Source of the DNA: Oligoflexia bacterium
Lineage (GTDB): Bacteria; Bdellovibrionota; Bacteriovoracia; Bacteriovoracales; Bacteriovoracaceae
Assembly (NCBI GenBank): GCA_024229115.1
Contig: JAAEST010000040.1
Span: forward strand, 310,001-374,000
Direction of reading: 5' to 3'
Length of the DNA stretch: 64,000 nucleotides
This document shows positions 53,126 to 61,475 of this stretch, in pieces. How positions within the stretch are numbered: position 1 is the first letter of the stretch; the number at the start of each line of letters is the position of its first letter. Under the pieces are notes generated by a model. The model worked only from the letters and a program-made list of their open reading frames with translations. It was not told the DNA's origin and did not search any database. The position numbers and the translations under genes are program-made.

Positions 53126-54652
53126 ATGACAACACTACGCAATATATCGAATAAAACATTACTCGTTATCTTAGATGGTTTTGGAATTAATTCAAATGAC
53201 CATAAGAATGCAATTAAAGATGCAAAGACGCCTCACCTCGATGAACTCTTTGCTAATTATCCTTTCACTACAATTGAAGCTGGCGGAGTTAGCGTTGGTC
53301 TTCCAAAGGGAGTTGCTGGTAATTCTGAAGTTGGTCACATGAACCTCGGAGCAGGAAGACCTGTTCGCCAGGACCTAGTGAGAATCAATGAAAGTATTGA
53401 GCAAGGCAAGTTTGCAGATCTTGAGTTACTTCAAACATTTAAAAAGAGCTCGCTTGATACAAATAAGAGAATTCATATTGTTGGTCTTTTAAGTGATGGT
53501 GGAGTTCATTCTCACATCGACCATATCAAAGAAACAATTAAGGCCCTTCAAGATGAAAACCTAGAGATTTTCTTCCATGCTTTTATGGATGGTCGAGATA
53601 CTCAAAAAGATATTGGTGGAAAATATATTGAAGACCTTATGAGTGTTCCAGGTTTTACCTTTGCTTCAATGCAAGGGCGCTCAATTGGAATGGATCGAGA
53701 TCGTCGCTGGGAAAAAATTAAAGCTTGCTATGACATGATGATTGGAAATGCTGCCGTGACTGATCAGTCTCCTTCAGAATACCTCGCAGCTGAGTATCAG
53801 CAAGGGCGTTTTGATGAGTTCATTAGCCCTGCTCTTTTTGGAAAAGATAATGCGATAAAAGATGGCGACTCTATTTTCTTTATCAACTTTAGACCTGATC
53901 GTGCCATTCAATTCACATTGGCCATGACAGATCCTAAGTTTGATCACTTTGAAAGAACAGCTCTGCCGAAGCATTATCTTTGTATGACTCCTTACTGTCC
54001 GGAAGAAGTAGAACTCCCAATTCTCTTTGACAAAGAAAAAATTGAAGGTGTTCTTAGTGAGTATTTATCAAAGAAGAATTTAAAACAACTCAAGATTGCT
54101 GAGACTGAAAAGTATGCTCACGTAACTTTCTTTTTTAATGGTGGTCAAAAGCAACCATTTCCAAATGAAGATCATATTCTTATAAACTCTCCGAAAGAAG
54201 TGGCTACTTATGATGAGAAGCCAGAAATGAGTGCACCTGAAGTGACTGAAAAACTTCTTGCGGCCCTTGATCAAGACTATGATTTTCTCTTAGTTAATTT
54301 TGCAAATAGCGATATGGTTGGTCACACTGGAAATTATGAGGCAGCAGTGAAAGCGGTTGAAACTCTTGATCATAGTGTGAAACAACTTCTCGATAAATGC
54401 CAAGAAAATGGTATCACTCTTCTTTTAACAGCTGATCACGGTAATAGCGATCAGATGGTTTATGATGATGGATCTCCCCATACTTCCCATACTGGAGCTC
54501 CTGTACCATTCGTTGCTTATCATCCAACACTTAAAGGAGTTGATCTTTCCAAAGAAGGTCACTTTGCTTTAAAGGATGTTGCTTCAACTGTTCTTTACTC
54601 TCTTGGTATTGAAGCCCCTTCAAACTTTTCTGGTGAATCAATTTTTAAATAG
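53126..54652 (+). CDS. gpmI: 2,3-bisphosphoglycerate-independent phosphoglycerate mutase
   Basis: A 508-residue enzyme interconverting 3- and 2-phosphoglycerate in glycolysis with Mn ions. LVILDGFGIN (metal Asp), GNSEVGHMNLGAGR with the catalytic Ser, HAFMDGRDT, GRSIGMDRDRRWEK, NFANSDMVGHTG and TADHGNSDQM are all present. Full length for the family. GGGAAGG precedes the ATG. The 6-phosphofructokinase gene follows after 8 bases, so this is a glycolytic operon. Confidence 0.96.
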   Translation: MTTLRNISNKTLLVILDGFGINSNDHKNAIKDAKTPHLDELFANYPFTTIEAGGVSVGLPKGVAGNSEVGHMNLGAGRPVRQDLVRINESIEQGKFADLELLQTFKKSSLDTNKRIHIVGLLSDGGVHSHIDHIKETIKALQDENLEIFFHAFMDGRDTQKDIGGKYIEDLMSVPGFTFASMQGRSIGMDRDRRWEKIKACYDMMIGNAAVTDQSPSEYLAAEYQQGRFDEFISPALFGKDNAIKDGDSIFFINFRPDRAIQFTLAMTDPKFDHFERTALPKHYLCMTPYCPEEVELPILFDKEKIEGVLSEYLSKKNLKQLKIAETEKYAHVTFFFNGGQKQPFPNEDHILINSPKEVATYDEKPEMSAPEVTEKLLAALDQDYDFLLVNFANSDMVGHTGNYEAAVKAVETLDHSVKQLLDKCQENGITLLLTADHGNSDQMVYDDGSPHTSHTGAPVPFVAYHPTLKGVDLSKEGHFALKDVASTVLYSLGIEAPSNFSGESIFK

Positions 54653-54660
54653 GAATTTTT

Positions 54661-55647
54661 ATGACTTCAAATGGTGGAATTAAAAAGCTCGGTATTCTAT
54701 GTAGTGGTGGAGATAGCCCAGGGATGAACTGTGCTATTCGTTCTTTAGTAAGAACTGCGATCGGTGACGGAATCGAAGTTTATGGTATTCGTCGTGGATA
54801 TTCTGGTCTTCTCGAAGGTGCCATTGAAAAAATGAATGAAAGTTCCGTCGGGAATATTCTTCATTATGGTGGAACGATTCTTCAGACAAGTCGTTGTCCA
54901 GAATTTCATGAAGCAGAAATTAGAAAAGAAGCTTTTAATATTCTTAAAAGAAAGAAGATTGATGCCCTTGCTGTTATTGGAGGGAATGGCTCTTTCAACG
55001 GAGCTCATGCTCTTCATACAGAACACGGAATTCCTATTGCTGCTCTTCCAGGAACAATTGATAACGATATCACGGGTACTAATTATACTATCGGTTTTGA
55101 TACCGCCGTTCAAACAGCTGTAGATGCTGTCGATAAAATTAGAGACACGGCCTCTTCACATGCTAGAACATTTATTGTTGAAGTTATGGGAAGAAGTTCT
55201 GCCGCTATCGCTCTTCATGTAGGAGTTTGTACAGGTGCTGAAAATGTTGTCGTTCCAAGCGATAATATTCCATTTGATCAGATTGCCTCTGATATTAAAA
55301 GAGGGATTAAACGTGGAAAGAATAGCTCTATTATTATCTGTGCCGAAGGTAAGGTTCCAGGGCTAAGTTATAAAATCCAAGAAAACCTCAAAGACAATCA
55401 CGATATCGACGCCCATGTTTGTATCCTTGGACATATTCAACGTGGTGGTAATCCTTCTGCCCTAGATCGCTTCATTGCAAGTCGTATGGGTTACGTGGCA
55501 ATCAAAGAACTTCTTGCAGGAAATCAAGCTTTTGTAACTGCTTTCGTTGAAGGCGAAGTTACTCCTGCTCCATTAAAAGATTGTTTGGCCAAGAGAAATG
55601 AGTATCTTCCTCATACTGTTGATCTTGTTAGAGCTCTCTCAATTTAA
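54661..55647 (+). CDS. pfkA: 6-phosphofructokinase with Asn at the Mg-binding Asp position
   Basis: A 328-residue PfkA: CSGGDSPGMNCAIRS at the N-terminus, TSRCPEF, catalytic GTIDND (Asp134), VVEVMGR-like VEVMGRSS and GHIQRGGNPS. Where ATP-type enzymes read GGDGS, this reads GGNGS: Asn109 replaces the aspartate equivalent to E. coli Asp103 that helps hold Mg-ATP. The following Gly fits an ATP rather than pyrophosphate enzyme. Activity may be altered. It shares an operon with gpmI and overlaps the convergent ComM-like gene by 4 bases. Confidence 0.9.
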   Translation: MTSNGGIKKLGILCSGGDSPGMNCAIRSLVRTAIGDGIEVYGIRRGYSGLLEGAIEKMNESSVGNILHYGGTILQTSRCPEFHEAEIRKEAFNILKRKKIDALAVIGGNGSFNGAHALHTEHGIPIAALPGTIDNDITGTNYTIGFDTAVQTAVDAVDKIRDTASSHARTFIVEVMGRSSAAIALHVGVCTGAENVVVPSDNIPFDQIASDIKRGIKRGKNSSIIICAEGKVPGLSYKIQENLKDNHDIDAHVCILGHIQRGGNPSALDRFIASRMGYVAIKELLAGNQAFVTAFVEGEVTPAPLKDCLAKRNEYLPHTVDLVRALSI

Positions 55648-56153
55648 GCAGAGACTTTTACTTCTCTTAGTAAATCATAAGCATTGAAATAACTTAAATC
55701 TGTAAAGGCCTCATTTCTGAGGCCTATGTATTTCTTAGCACCTAAGACTTTCAATCTCTCCTCATTAAAGACCTTTGCTGAATCTTCAAGAATCCCTCCT
55801 CTTAAATTCACTCGAGCACTACAAAAGCAATCATCAAGTTTTTGAATGGGCAAATTCTTAGTCAAGCTCCAAAACAACAACAACATTGGAAGCTCCAACC
55901 AAGAAAGATCACCTTCCTTATTGATCACCTTCACATCCTCGTCAGGTAAGTCGACACACAATTTAAATCTCTTCGCGGGGAAAGATAATCCCTTCTCTCG
56001 AGATAAATACACAAACTTCTCTTTAATAACTTTGCCAGTGTTACCGAGACCAACTATCTCCAAACCAGGAACAGACTTAGAACAATAGCCAAAAATCTCA
56101 ACATAGTAGTCTTTTTTTAAACAAGGAACTAATGAAATTATCTTCGTATGCAT
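55644..56153 (-). CDS. Stand-alone ComM/ChlI N-terminal-domain protein
   Basis: A 169-residue protein that matches only the first domain of ComM/YifB Mg-chelatase-like proteins: VPGLEIVGLGNTGKVIKEKF, then LSFPAKRFKLCVDLPDEDVK and LELPMLLLFWSL. Full ComM (about 500 residues) continues into an AAA ATPase, which is absent here; the frame ends in ordinary sequence with no ATPase remnant visible downstream. It may be a stand-alone relative or a decayed copy. The start lacks a ribosome site. Confidence 0.6.
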   Translation of the reverse strand: MHTKIISLVPCLKKDYYVEIFGYCSKSVPGLEIVGLGNTGKVIKEKFVYLSREKGLSFPAKRFKLCVDLPDEDVKVINKEGDLSWLELPMLLLFWSLTKNLPIQKLDDCFCSARVNLRGGILEDSAKVFNEERLKVLGAKKYIGLRNEAFTDLSYFNAYDLLREVKVSA

Positions 56154-56243
56154 GCGAGTACTATTGCAGACATAGACAAAAAAAGGCTCGCATAATTTAT
56201 TGTTTTTTAAAGAGGTTTTTAAAAGGAAATTCAGTATCTGATC

Positions 56244-56810
56244 TTAAAGATTCAGCATTTCATCAATAGGAAATTCTTCTTTAATAGAGTCACCCAACTT
56301 ATCAGGATTAGTGAGCGAAGCATCGGCTGAGCGACTTCGAGACTGGAAGATACAATTGAGCTGATCATCAACATCTTTTTTCACAAATGAAACAAATTCA
56401 ACTTTGTGATTGAAAGCAAAGATATTCTTTAGATTGAGACACCCCATCTTTGGGTTCTTGCAAAATGGAAGATGTTTCTTATCACATGAAAGTGAGACCT
56501 CTAACATGCTTCCCTTCTCACAAACAACTTCTTTAAGCTTCTTTGAAATAAATCCTCTTAGAAGTTTAGGATCATCTTTAAATTTGTTCTGACAAAACTC
56601 TTGAACATTGACAGTCTTCCCCATGCAATCAAGTTCATAAGTATTTAAAGCAGAAACTAATGGAAGATGTTTTACTCCATTAGCCATACAAACTTGATGG
56701 TAGGTAAAAATAGAACGGGAACGGTCAGTAATTTGGTGCTTGAGTAATTTGGCCCAAGCACCTAGTGATAATACAAAAAATAATAACGATATTAGTATTT
56801 TCTTATTCAT
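56244..56810 (-). CDS. Exported Cys-containing protein of unknown function
   Basis: A 188-residue protein with a signal peptide ending near GAWAK and eight cysteines in the mature part (for example MGKTVNVQEFC, SLSCDKKHLPFC and MGCLNL), likely disulfide-linked in the periplasm. No family recognised. It begins 6 bases after the glutamate dehydrogenase stop, with AAGGA spanning the gap, so it is co-transcribed with it. Confidence 0.65.
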   Translation of the reverse strand: MNKKILISLLFFVLSLGAWAKLLKHQITDRSRSIFTYHQVCMANGVKHLPLVSALNTYELDCMGKTVNVQEFCQNKFKDDPKLLRGFISKKLKEVVCEKGSMLEVSLSCDKKHLPFCKNPKMGCLNLKNIFAFNHKVEFVSFVKKDVDDQLNCIFQSRSRSADASLTNPDKLGDSIKEEFPIDEMLNL

Positions 56811-56816
56811 TCATCC

Positions 56817-58076
56817 TTAAGCAGGGAAAAGACCTCTTAGTCTCATCGCCTTATCTAATCTCTTAAGTGCTCCAATGAATGCCGCTTTCTTCATATCCAC
56901 TTCAAATTCATTGGCACAGTCAACAACTCTGTCAAAAGACTCTTTAAGTATATCATGAAGTTTACGATTAATTTGATCGAGGTCCCAGAAAAAGTTCTGA
57001 AGTCCTTGTACCCACTCAAAGTAAGAAACAATCACACCACCAGCGTTACATAGAATATCTGGAATAATGAATGCACCCTGACCTGATAAGTACTCAATCG
57101 CTTCTTTAGTTAATGGACCGTTGGCACCTTCAGCAATAATCTTTGCCTTAACATTCTTCATGTTCTTTTCAGTCACAACTCCATCAATGGCTGCTGGGAT
57201 AAGAACATCAACATCAAGAGCAAGAAGCTCTTCGTTAGTGATGGCTTCAGTTCCTGGCATGTCTTTTACAAAACCAGTTTCTTTCACATAACGTTTAGCT
57301 TCTTCGATATTGATCCCGTCTCCACAGAAAACAGCCCCACTAACATCACCAATGGCTGTAATCTTTGCACCTTGAGCACTTAGATCTTCAGCAGCTGGGA
57401 TACCCACTTTACCAAAACCGTGGATAGCAATTGTTGTCTTTTCATTAATAGGAACTCCAGCAACATGACTTGCAAAGTTCACACAGTAAGCAACACCTTT
57501 ACCAGTTGATTCCGCTCTTCCTAAAGAACCACCAATCGCAATTGGCTTACCAGTAACAACACCTGGAACAGTGTAACCTTTTAATTGTGAGTAAGTATCC
57601 ATGAACCAAGCCATTGTCTGTCCGTTAGTTCCAATATCTGGAGCAGGAACATCAATATTTGGTCCAACAATCATTGAGATTTCTGTTGTGAATCTTCTTG
57701 TTAATGATTGAAGTTCTTGTCTTGAAAGATCGTTAGGATCAACTTGAATACCACCTTTTGCTCCACCAAGCGGAAGACCAACAAGCGCACACTTAAAAGT
57801 CATAAGCATCGCAAGGGCAGCAGTTTCAGAAAGATCAACGTTAGGGTGAAAACGAATCCCACCTTTACCAGGACCTAAAGTCATATTGTGCTGAACACGG
57901 AAACCTTGAAAAGTTTTAACCGTACCGTCATCAAGACGAATTGGAACAGCAACTTGTAATGCTCTTTTTGGATATTTTAAACGTTCAACAATATTTGGAT
58001 CTAATCCACCTAAGTTACCCGCTAATTCTAATTGATTGAATGAATCTTGAAATAAAGGACTTTCGAATAGGCTCAT
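56817..58076 (-). CDS. Glutamate dehydrogenase (Glu/Leu/Phe/Val dehydrogenase family)
   Basis: A 419-residue enzyme deaminating glutamate to 2-oxoglutarate. GPGKGGIRFHP, VGLPLGGAKGGIQVDP (catalytic Lys), VPAPDIGTNG and the Rossmann loop IHGFGKVGIPAAEDL are present. Length and motifs fit hexameric NAD-type enzymes. Its ribosome site GGAG is buried in a leader hairpin at 58081-58138, suggesting translational control. The exported-protein gene at 56244 follows in the same transcript. Confidence 0.92.
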   Translation of the reverse strand: MSLFESPLFQDSFNQLELAGNLGGLDPNIVERLKYPKRALQVAVPIRLDDGTVKTFQGFRVQHNMTLGPGKGGIRFHPNVDLSETAALAMLMTFKCALVGLPLGGAKGGIQVDPNDLSRQELQSLTRRFTTEISMIVGPNIDVPAPDIGTNGQTMAWFMDTYSQLKGYTVPGVVTGKPIAIGGSLGRAESTGKGVAYCVNFASHVAGVPINEKTTIAIHGFGKVGIPAAEDLSAQGAKITAIGDVSGAVFCGDGINIEEAKRYVKETGFVKDMPGTEAITNEELLALDVDVLIPAAIDGVVTEKNMKNVKAKIIAEGANGPLTKEAIEYLSGQGAFIIPDILCNAGGVIVSYFEWVQGLQNFFWDLDQINRKLHDILKESFDRVVDCANEFEVDMKKAAFIGALKRLDKAMRLRGLFPA

Positions 58077-58080
58077 AAAT

Positions 58081-58138
58081 ACTCCGCCGAATTTCAGTAA
58101 AATTATAATTCCAAGTAATTTACCTAAATTTGCGGAGT
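58081..58138 (-). promoter_or_regulatory. Leader hairpin sequestering the glutamate dehydrogenase ribosome site
   Basis: Three collinear pairings form one long stem: ACTCCGC (58081-58087) / GCGGAGT (58132-58138), AATTT (58090-58094) / AAATT (58126-58130), and GTAAA (58097-58101) / TTTAC (58119-58123), with a 17-base loop. In the mRNA the GGAG ribosome site is inside the 7-bp basal stem, 5 bases before the ATG. Melting or ligand binding would be needed for translation. No known riboswitch class was recognised. Confidence 0.55.
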
Positions 58139-58152
58139 AATAATAGAGCTAT

Positions 58153-58986
58153 TTAGAAACTTTTATTAAAAAGTAATTGAAGTTTTTTATCTGCGTCACC
58201 AGAGAAGGCAACGTCTTTGTCGCTTTGCTCAGAGCTCACACGACCGATCCAGTTCTCAACTAATTGCTTATCAAACCAAGCAATATATTGACCTTCGTTA
58301 ACCTGATATCTCACGTTAGCGTTGGCCCCAAGTTGACTGAAATCTCTCTTAAAGTTCATTTGAATATGTCCCTTAGCATTGAGCTCTGTGTTATGCTCAA
58401 CCCATGGGTTATCTACTCTAACGATGGCCTTCGCCTGAAGAACTCTGGCCTTCACCTTAATCTTGATTCTCTTTGATACTTGAGCCTCTACTTTAGGTCT
58501 TAGAGCTTTCTCAAGTTGTCCTACTCTGTGTAGAGTAGATCCTTCGTCAGCTTTCTTAATTTCACCAGATAATCTCTTATCCGCATACTTTAGAAGCTTC
58601 TTAGAAAGATACGATTTCTTATAAGCACGAGATGGTGTCTCGTAAGTTTTAATTGATTCGATATTCCAGTTCTTAGCGTATTCTTCTTTCTCTTCCCAGT
58701 CTTTGAAGTTTTCGCGAATTGATTTAAGAACCCCAGCATCATCTTCTACAAGGATAGATTGAAGCCAGATTTTTTGCTCTTCTGGTGCTTGGACAAATTC
58801 ATCAGTTGGAATGAAAGAACCTGGTGCTCTAATAACAGACTTCTGATAAGGATTCAGTTGATTAAGCATAAAGCTTGAACCAGCGTCTGCATCAGCTGCT
58901 TGCAGATTTAAGGCAATAGAAAAGGCGAAGCTAATATGTATTAACTTTTTACACACCTGTTTAAAATCTTGCCATTTAATAACCAT
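58153..58986 (-). CDS. Exported protein of unknown function
   Basis: A 277-residue protein with a signal peptide ending near LQAADA and a mostly helical, Lys/Glu-rich mature part followed by a beta-looking C-terminal region (residues ~180-277) containing KIKVKARVLQAKA and NVRYQVNEGQYIAW. There are no cysteines in the mature part. No family recognised. The ATG at 58986 follows GGGAG; longer starts give an implausible extension. Its stop lies 14 bases before the glutamate dehydrogenase leader hairpin, so read-through into that gene is possible. Confidence 0.65.
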   Translation of the reverse strand: MVIKWQDFKQVCKKLIHISFAFSIALNLQAADADAGSSFMLNQLNPYQKSVIRAPGSFIPTDEFVQAPEEQKIWLQSILVEDDAGVLKSIRENFKDWEEKEEYAKNWNIESIKTYETPSRAYKKSYLSKKLLKYADKRLSGEIKKADEGSTLHRVGQLEKALRPKVEAQVSKRIKIKVKARVLQAKAIVRVDNPWVEHNTELNAKGHIQMNFKRDFSQLGANANVRYQVNEGQYIAWFDKQLVENWIGRVSSEQSDKDVAFSGDADKKLQLLFNKSF

Positions 58987-59016
58987 GATAAATCTCCCAA
59001 CTATGGATTTTTCTGT

Positions 59017-59081
59017 TTTCTCACGGTTTAAGTTGCAATAGTCATACCAAATTGACACACCGCACATCAGCTCGTGAGAAA
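59017..59081. promoter_or_regulatory. 9-bp inverted repeat upstream of exported protein gene
   Basis: TTTCTCACG (59017-59025) and CGTGAGAAA (59073-59081) are perfect inverted copies 47 bases apart, flanking the likely promoter/leader of the 58153 gene. They could be paired operator half-sites or a leader stem. Confidence 0.35.
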
Positions 59082-59154
59082 GATTTACACGGCTTCTTAG
59101 TATATTTTAGAGGGTCTTCAACGAATTTCAAGGAAGTTAGAAAATATTAAAAAA

Positions 59155-59170
59155 GGGCACTTTCGTGCCC
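59155..59170 (-). terminator. Rho-independent terminator of the parAB genes
   Basis: On the minus strand GGGCAC, loop GAAA, GTGCCC is followed by six T and an AT-rich tract. It lies 26 bases after the ParB stop. Confidence 0.88.
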
Positions 59171-59196
59171 CCTAGACGGTATGTAATATCAATTAC

Positions 59197-60084
59197 TTAC
59201 TCTAATACTTGTTTGGTTTCCTCAACTAAGGCCTTGATTTGCTTAAGAGTGTCCTTATCGAGATCAAGATCTTTGGTCTTAGAATTCATGATTTTTAAGA
59301 AGGCGTTGGCCGTTAGACCATGTGGAAGAGCTGCCTTCTTTTTCGTCTTCACTGCACCTTTTTTGGCAGCAACTACTGAACCTTGGCTGATTAATTTCTT
59401 CAGCTGTGCTCTCTTTGTCACTTCACCAGCAAGGATTTTCTTTTCAACTTTCTTTCTGAAAGTTCCTTTATCTAAAGCATCAAACTCAAGAAGAACATAC
59501 TTCTCAATATTATGAAGCTTTGCTGCTTCTTTAATTTTCTTTGGCATCTTCGCAATCATTAAGCTTCTATGAACTTCTGATTTTGAAATCCCTAGAGCTG
59601 CTGTGATTTTTCTCTCACTTTGCTTAGTTGCTTTTTGATAATTAAGAATTCCATCGGCCTTATCAATATAATGAAGAGCCTCTCTTGAAGAGTTTTCAGA
59701 GAACTGAATCGCCATTAACTCTTCAGGTGACTTGTCATCTAGAATAAAACAAGGACACTTTGGCATTTCAATAGAGCTCATTGCTCTAAATCTTCTTTCA
59801 CCACAGATTAAAACATAGCGACCTTTTCCATCCGCATGAAGAACAAGCGGTTGAATAAGACCATTGGCCTTAATGTTAGCGGCAAGTTCTTTGATACTTG
59901 AATCATTAAACTTTGTTCTAACCTGTTCTTTAACGATGATATCTTTTAAACGAACTTCTTCTAAACGAGCACCTTCTAAAAGTTTCTCGTCAGTAAGATC
60001 AAGAAGATCTCTTTGAAGCTTGCTAGAAAGGTCAATCGTCTTTCTATCTTTCTTAGATTGTCTTGCTGCAAATTTTTTTGCCAT
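59197..60084 (-). CDS. ParB-family partition protein
   Basis: A 295-residue ParB/Spo0J protein. The N-terminal nuclease-like/CTP domain has ANIKANGLIQPLV and CGERRFRAM (the GERRxRA nucleotide motif). A helix-turn-helix follows (KITAALGISKSEVHRSLMIA, shown in part), then a Lys-rich linker and a C-terminal helical region. It would bind parS sites and load as a sliding clamp for chromosome or replicon segregation. GAGAGG precedes the ATG. It follows ParA by 25 bases. No parS-like 16-mer was found nearby. Confidence 0.9.
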   Translation of the reverse strand: MAKKFAARQSKKDRKTIDLSSKLQRDLLDLTDEKLLEGARLEEVRLKDIIVKEQVRTKFNDSSIKELAANIKANGLIQPLVLHADGKGRYVLICGERRFRAMSSIEMPKCPCFILDDKSPEELMAIQFSENSSREALHYIDKADGILNYQKATKQSERKITAALGISKSEVHRSLMIAKMPKKIKEAAKLHNIEKYVLLEFDALDKGTFRKKVEKKILAGEVTKRAQLKKLISQGSVVAAKKGAVKTKKKAALPHGLTANAFLKIMNSKTKDLDLDKDTLKQIKALVEETKQVLE

Positions 60085-60109
60085 TACTTACCTCTCTTTC
60101 AAAAAACTC

Positions 60110-60883
60110 TTATAAGCTAAGTGCTTCCCAAAGTGCCTTATAATCTTTAAGGCCTTCAGACTTTTTCCCCATTAAGAAAATTGGTGTCTTCATAGAGATA
60201 GACTCTTGCATTTGCACCAAGTTCCTAACTGGAGGAGTAATTTGAAATGATTGAGAAAGTTCTTCCAATCTTTGCTTTTCGATTTTTCTTCTCTTGTTAA
60301 CCATAGAAGGAATAATCGCAAATTCAAGCGCAGGGTTTTCTGTTTCGCGGATAATTTCGAATGTATCCATTAATTCTTCAAGACCATCAATACTGAAGTC
60401 TTGTGCTTGAGTAGGAATTAAAATTCTATTTGAACTAACAAGTGCCATAATTAACTCATCACCTAACATTGGTGGAGTATCAATCACAACGTAGTCGAAG
60501 AAATCTTCAGCATCTTTTAATCTCTTCTTAAGAAGTCTTTCCTTACGACCGGCGTTTCTTCTAATTTCTTGTTCAGATAAAATTAAAAGTTTACTTAGGT
60601 TCGCGAGGTGACGACTAGAAGGGATAACTGAAATATTATCGTAGAATTCTTGCTCACCTTCTGCGGCAACAAGAACGTCTTCTAATTCAACATCCCCAAT
60701 TAACCATTCAGGGATAAGAGTTCTTTGAATCTGAACTCCAAAAGTTGAACTTAAATTCGCTTGTGAATCTAGATCGATAACAAGGACCTTCTTACCCTTG
60801 TTAGCAAGGTGGCAAACTAGCTGGTATGCGTTAGTTGTTTTGCCTACACCACCCTTATTATTGGCAATAGTGATGACTTCCAT
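60110..60883 (-). CDS. ParA-family partition ATPase
   Basis: A 257-residue deviant Walker ATPase: IANNKGGVGKTTNAYQL at the N-terminus with the signature lysine, LVIDLDSQANLSSTFG and VIDTPPMLGDE. It forms nucleoid-bound gradients that move ParB-parS complexes. There is no N-terminal DNA-binding extension, as in chromosomal ParA/Soj. AAGGAGGG precedes the ATG. The rsmG/mnmG genes that flank many chromosomal parAB loci are absent here. Confidence 0.92.
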   Translation of the reverse strand: MEVITIANNKGGVGKTTNAYQLVCHLANKGKKVLVIDLDSQANLSSTFGVQIQRTLIPEWLIGDVELEDVLVAAEGEQEFYDNISVIPSSRHLANLSKLLILSEQEIRRNAGRKERLLKKRLKDAEDFFDYVVIDTPPMLGDELIMALVSSNRILIPTQAQDFSIDGLEELMDTFEIIRETENPALEFAIIPSMVNKRRKIEKQRLEELSQSFQITPPVRNLVQMQESISMKTPIFLMGKKSEGLKDYKALWEALSL

Positions 60884-60894
60884 GGACCCTCCTT

Positions 60895-60989
60895 AAGTTC
60901 CCGAACTTTCGTCGTGGAACATCTCTTCCGTGATGGAGAAGTTATTTAACCTATTAAAAATTGTATTGAATCGTTAAACACTTCGTCAA
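60895..60989 (-). promoter_or_regulatory. Predicted parA promoter and leader palindrome
   Basis: On the minus strand TTGACG (60989-60984) and TACAAT (60965-60960) are 18 bases apart. The leader carries AAGTTC, a 2-base centre, GAACTT (60895-60908) just upstream of the ribosome site, a good size for an autoregulatory operator or a small leader hairpin. Confidence 0.5.
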
Positions 60990-61122
60990 AAAATCTTGTC
61001 ACTTTTTTTCAAAGCGTTGGCCCAGTGAGTCGTTCGAAGTTTTTCAGACCTGTAGTGCCATGACAGTACGGGCAAAAATTTGCAATAAATCCCCTATAAA
61101 TTTTAAATTCGGGAGAAAGCTC

Positions 61123-61452
61123 ATGATTGGTTCAATGACCGTCCAGGAACTGCAAGAGAAAATTCAAAACAATGAAGATATCGTTCTTATTGATGTCCGT
61201 GAACAGAATGAATGGGATGAAGCTCATATTGAGCAAGCTCTCTTTCTTCCACTAAGTAATTTTGAAGATGAGACCAAGAAATTGGTCGAGCAATTAAATA
61301 ATGAGTTAAGCAAAACTATTATATGCCAATGTCGTAGTGGTAAGAGATCTTTAACAGCAGCGACTCACTTAATGGGTGAAGGTTTTGAAAATCTTTATAA
61401 CCTTGAGGGTGGAATTCTTGCTTGGATCGAAGCAGGTTACCCTACAGTTTAA
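61123..61452 (+). CDS. Single-domain rhodanese
   Basis: A 109-residue rhodanese: VLIDVREQNEWDEAHIEQA near the N-terminus and the active-site loop CQCRSGKRS with the catalytic Cys. It carries persulfide sulfur. The ATG at 61123 follows GGGAG; an upstream ATG at 61060 would add 21 basic residues with no ribosome site. NadA and a cysteine desulfurase follow on the same strand, so it may serve sulfur transfer for that set. Confidence 0.9.
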   Translation: MIGSMTVQELQEKIQNNEDIVLIDVREQNEWDEAHIEQALFLPLSNFEDETKKLVEQLNNELSKTIICQCRSGKRSLTAATHLMGEGFENLYNLEGGILAWIEAGYPTV

Positions 61453-61475
61453 AAACTTTTTAAAAAGAATTAACT

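Noticed and set aside
54745-55113. 122-codon minus-strand open frame
   Set aside because: Antisense to the conserved core of pfkA, with no ribosome site and no recognisable protein features.
59068-61122. parS site near the partition genes
   Set aside because: I looked for a TGTTTCACGTGAAACA-like 16-mer around parAB and found none; the AAGTTC palindrome is different in sequence and size.
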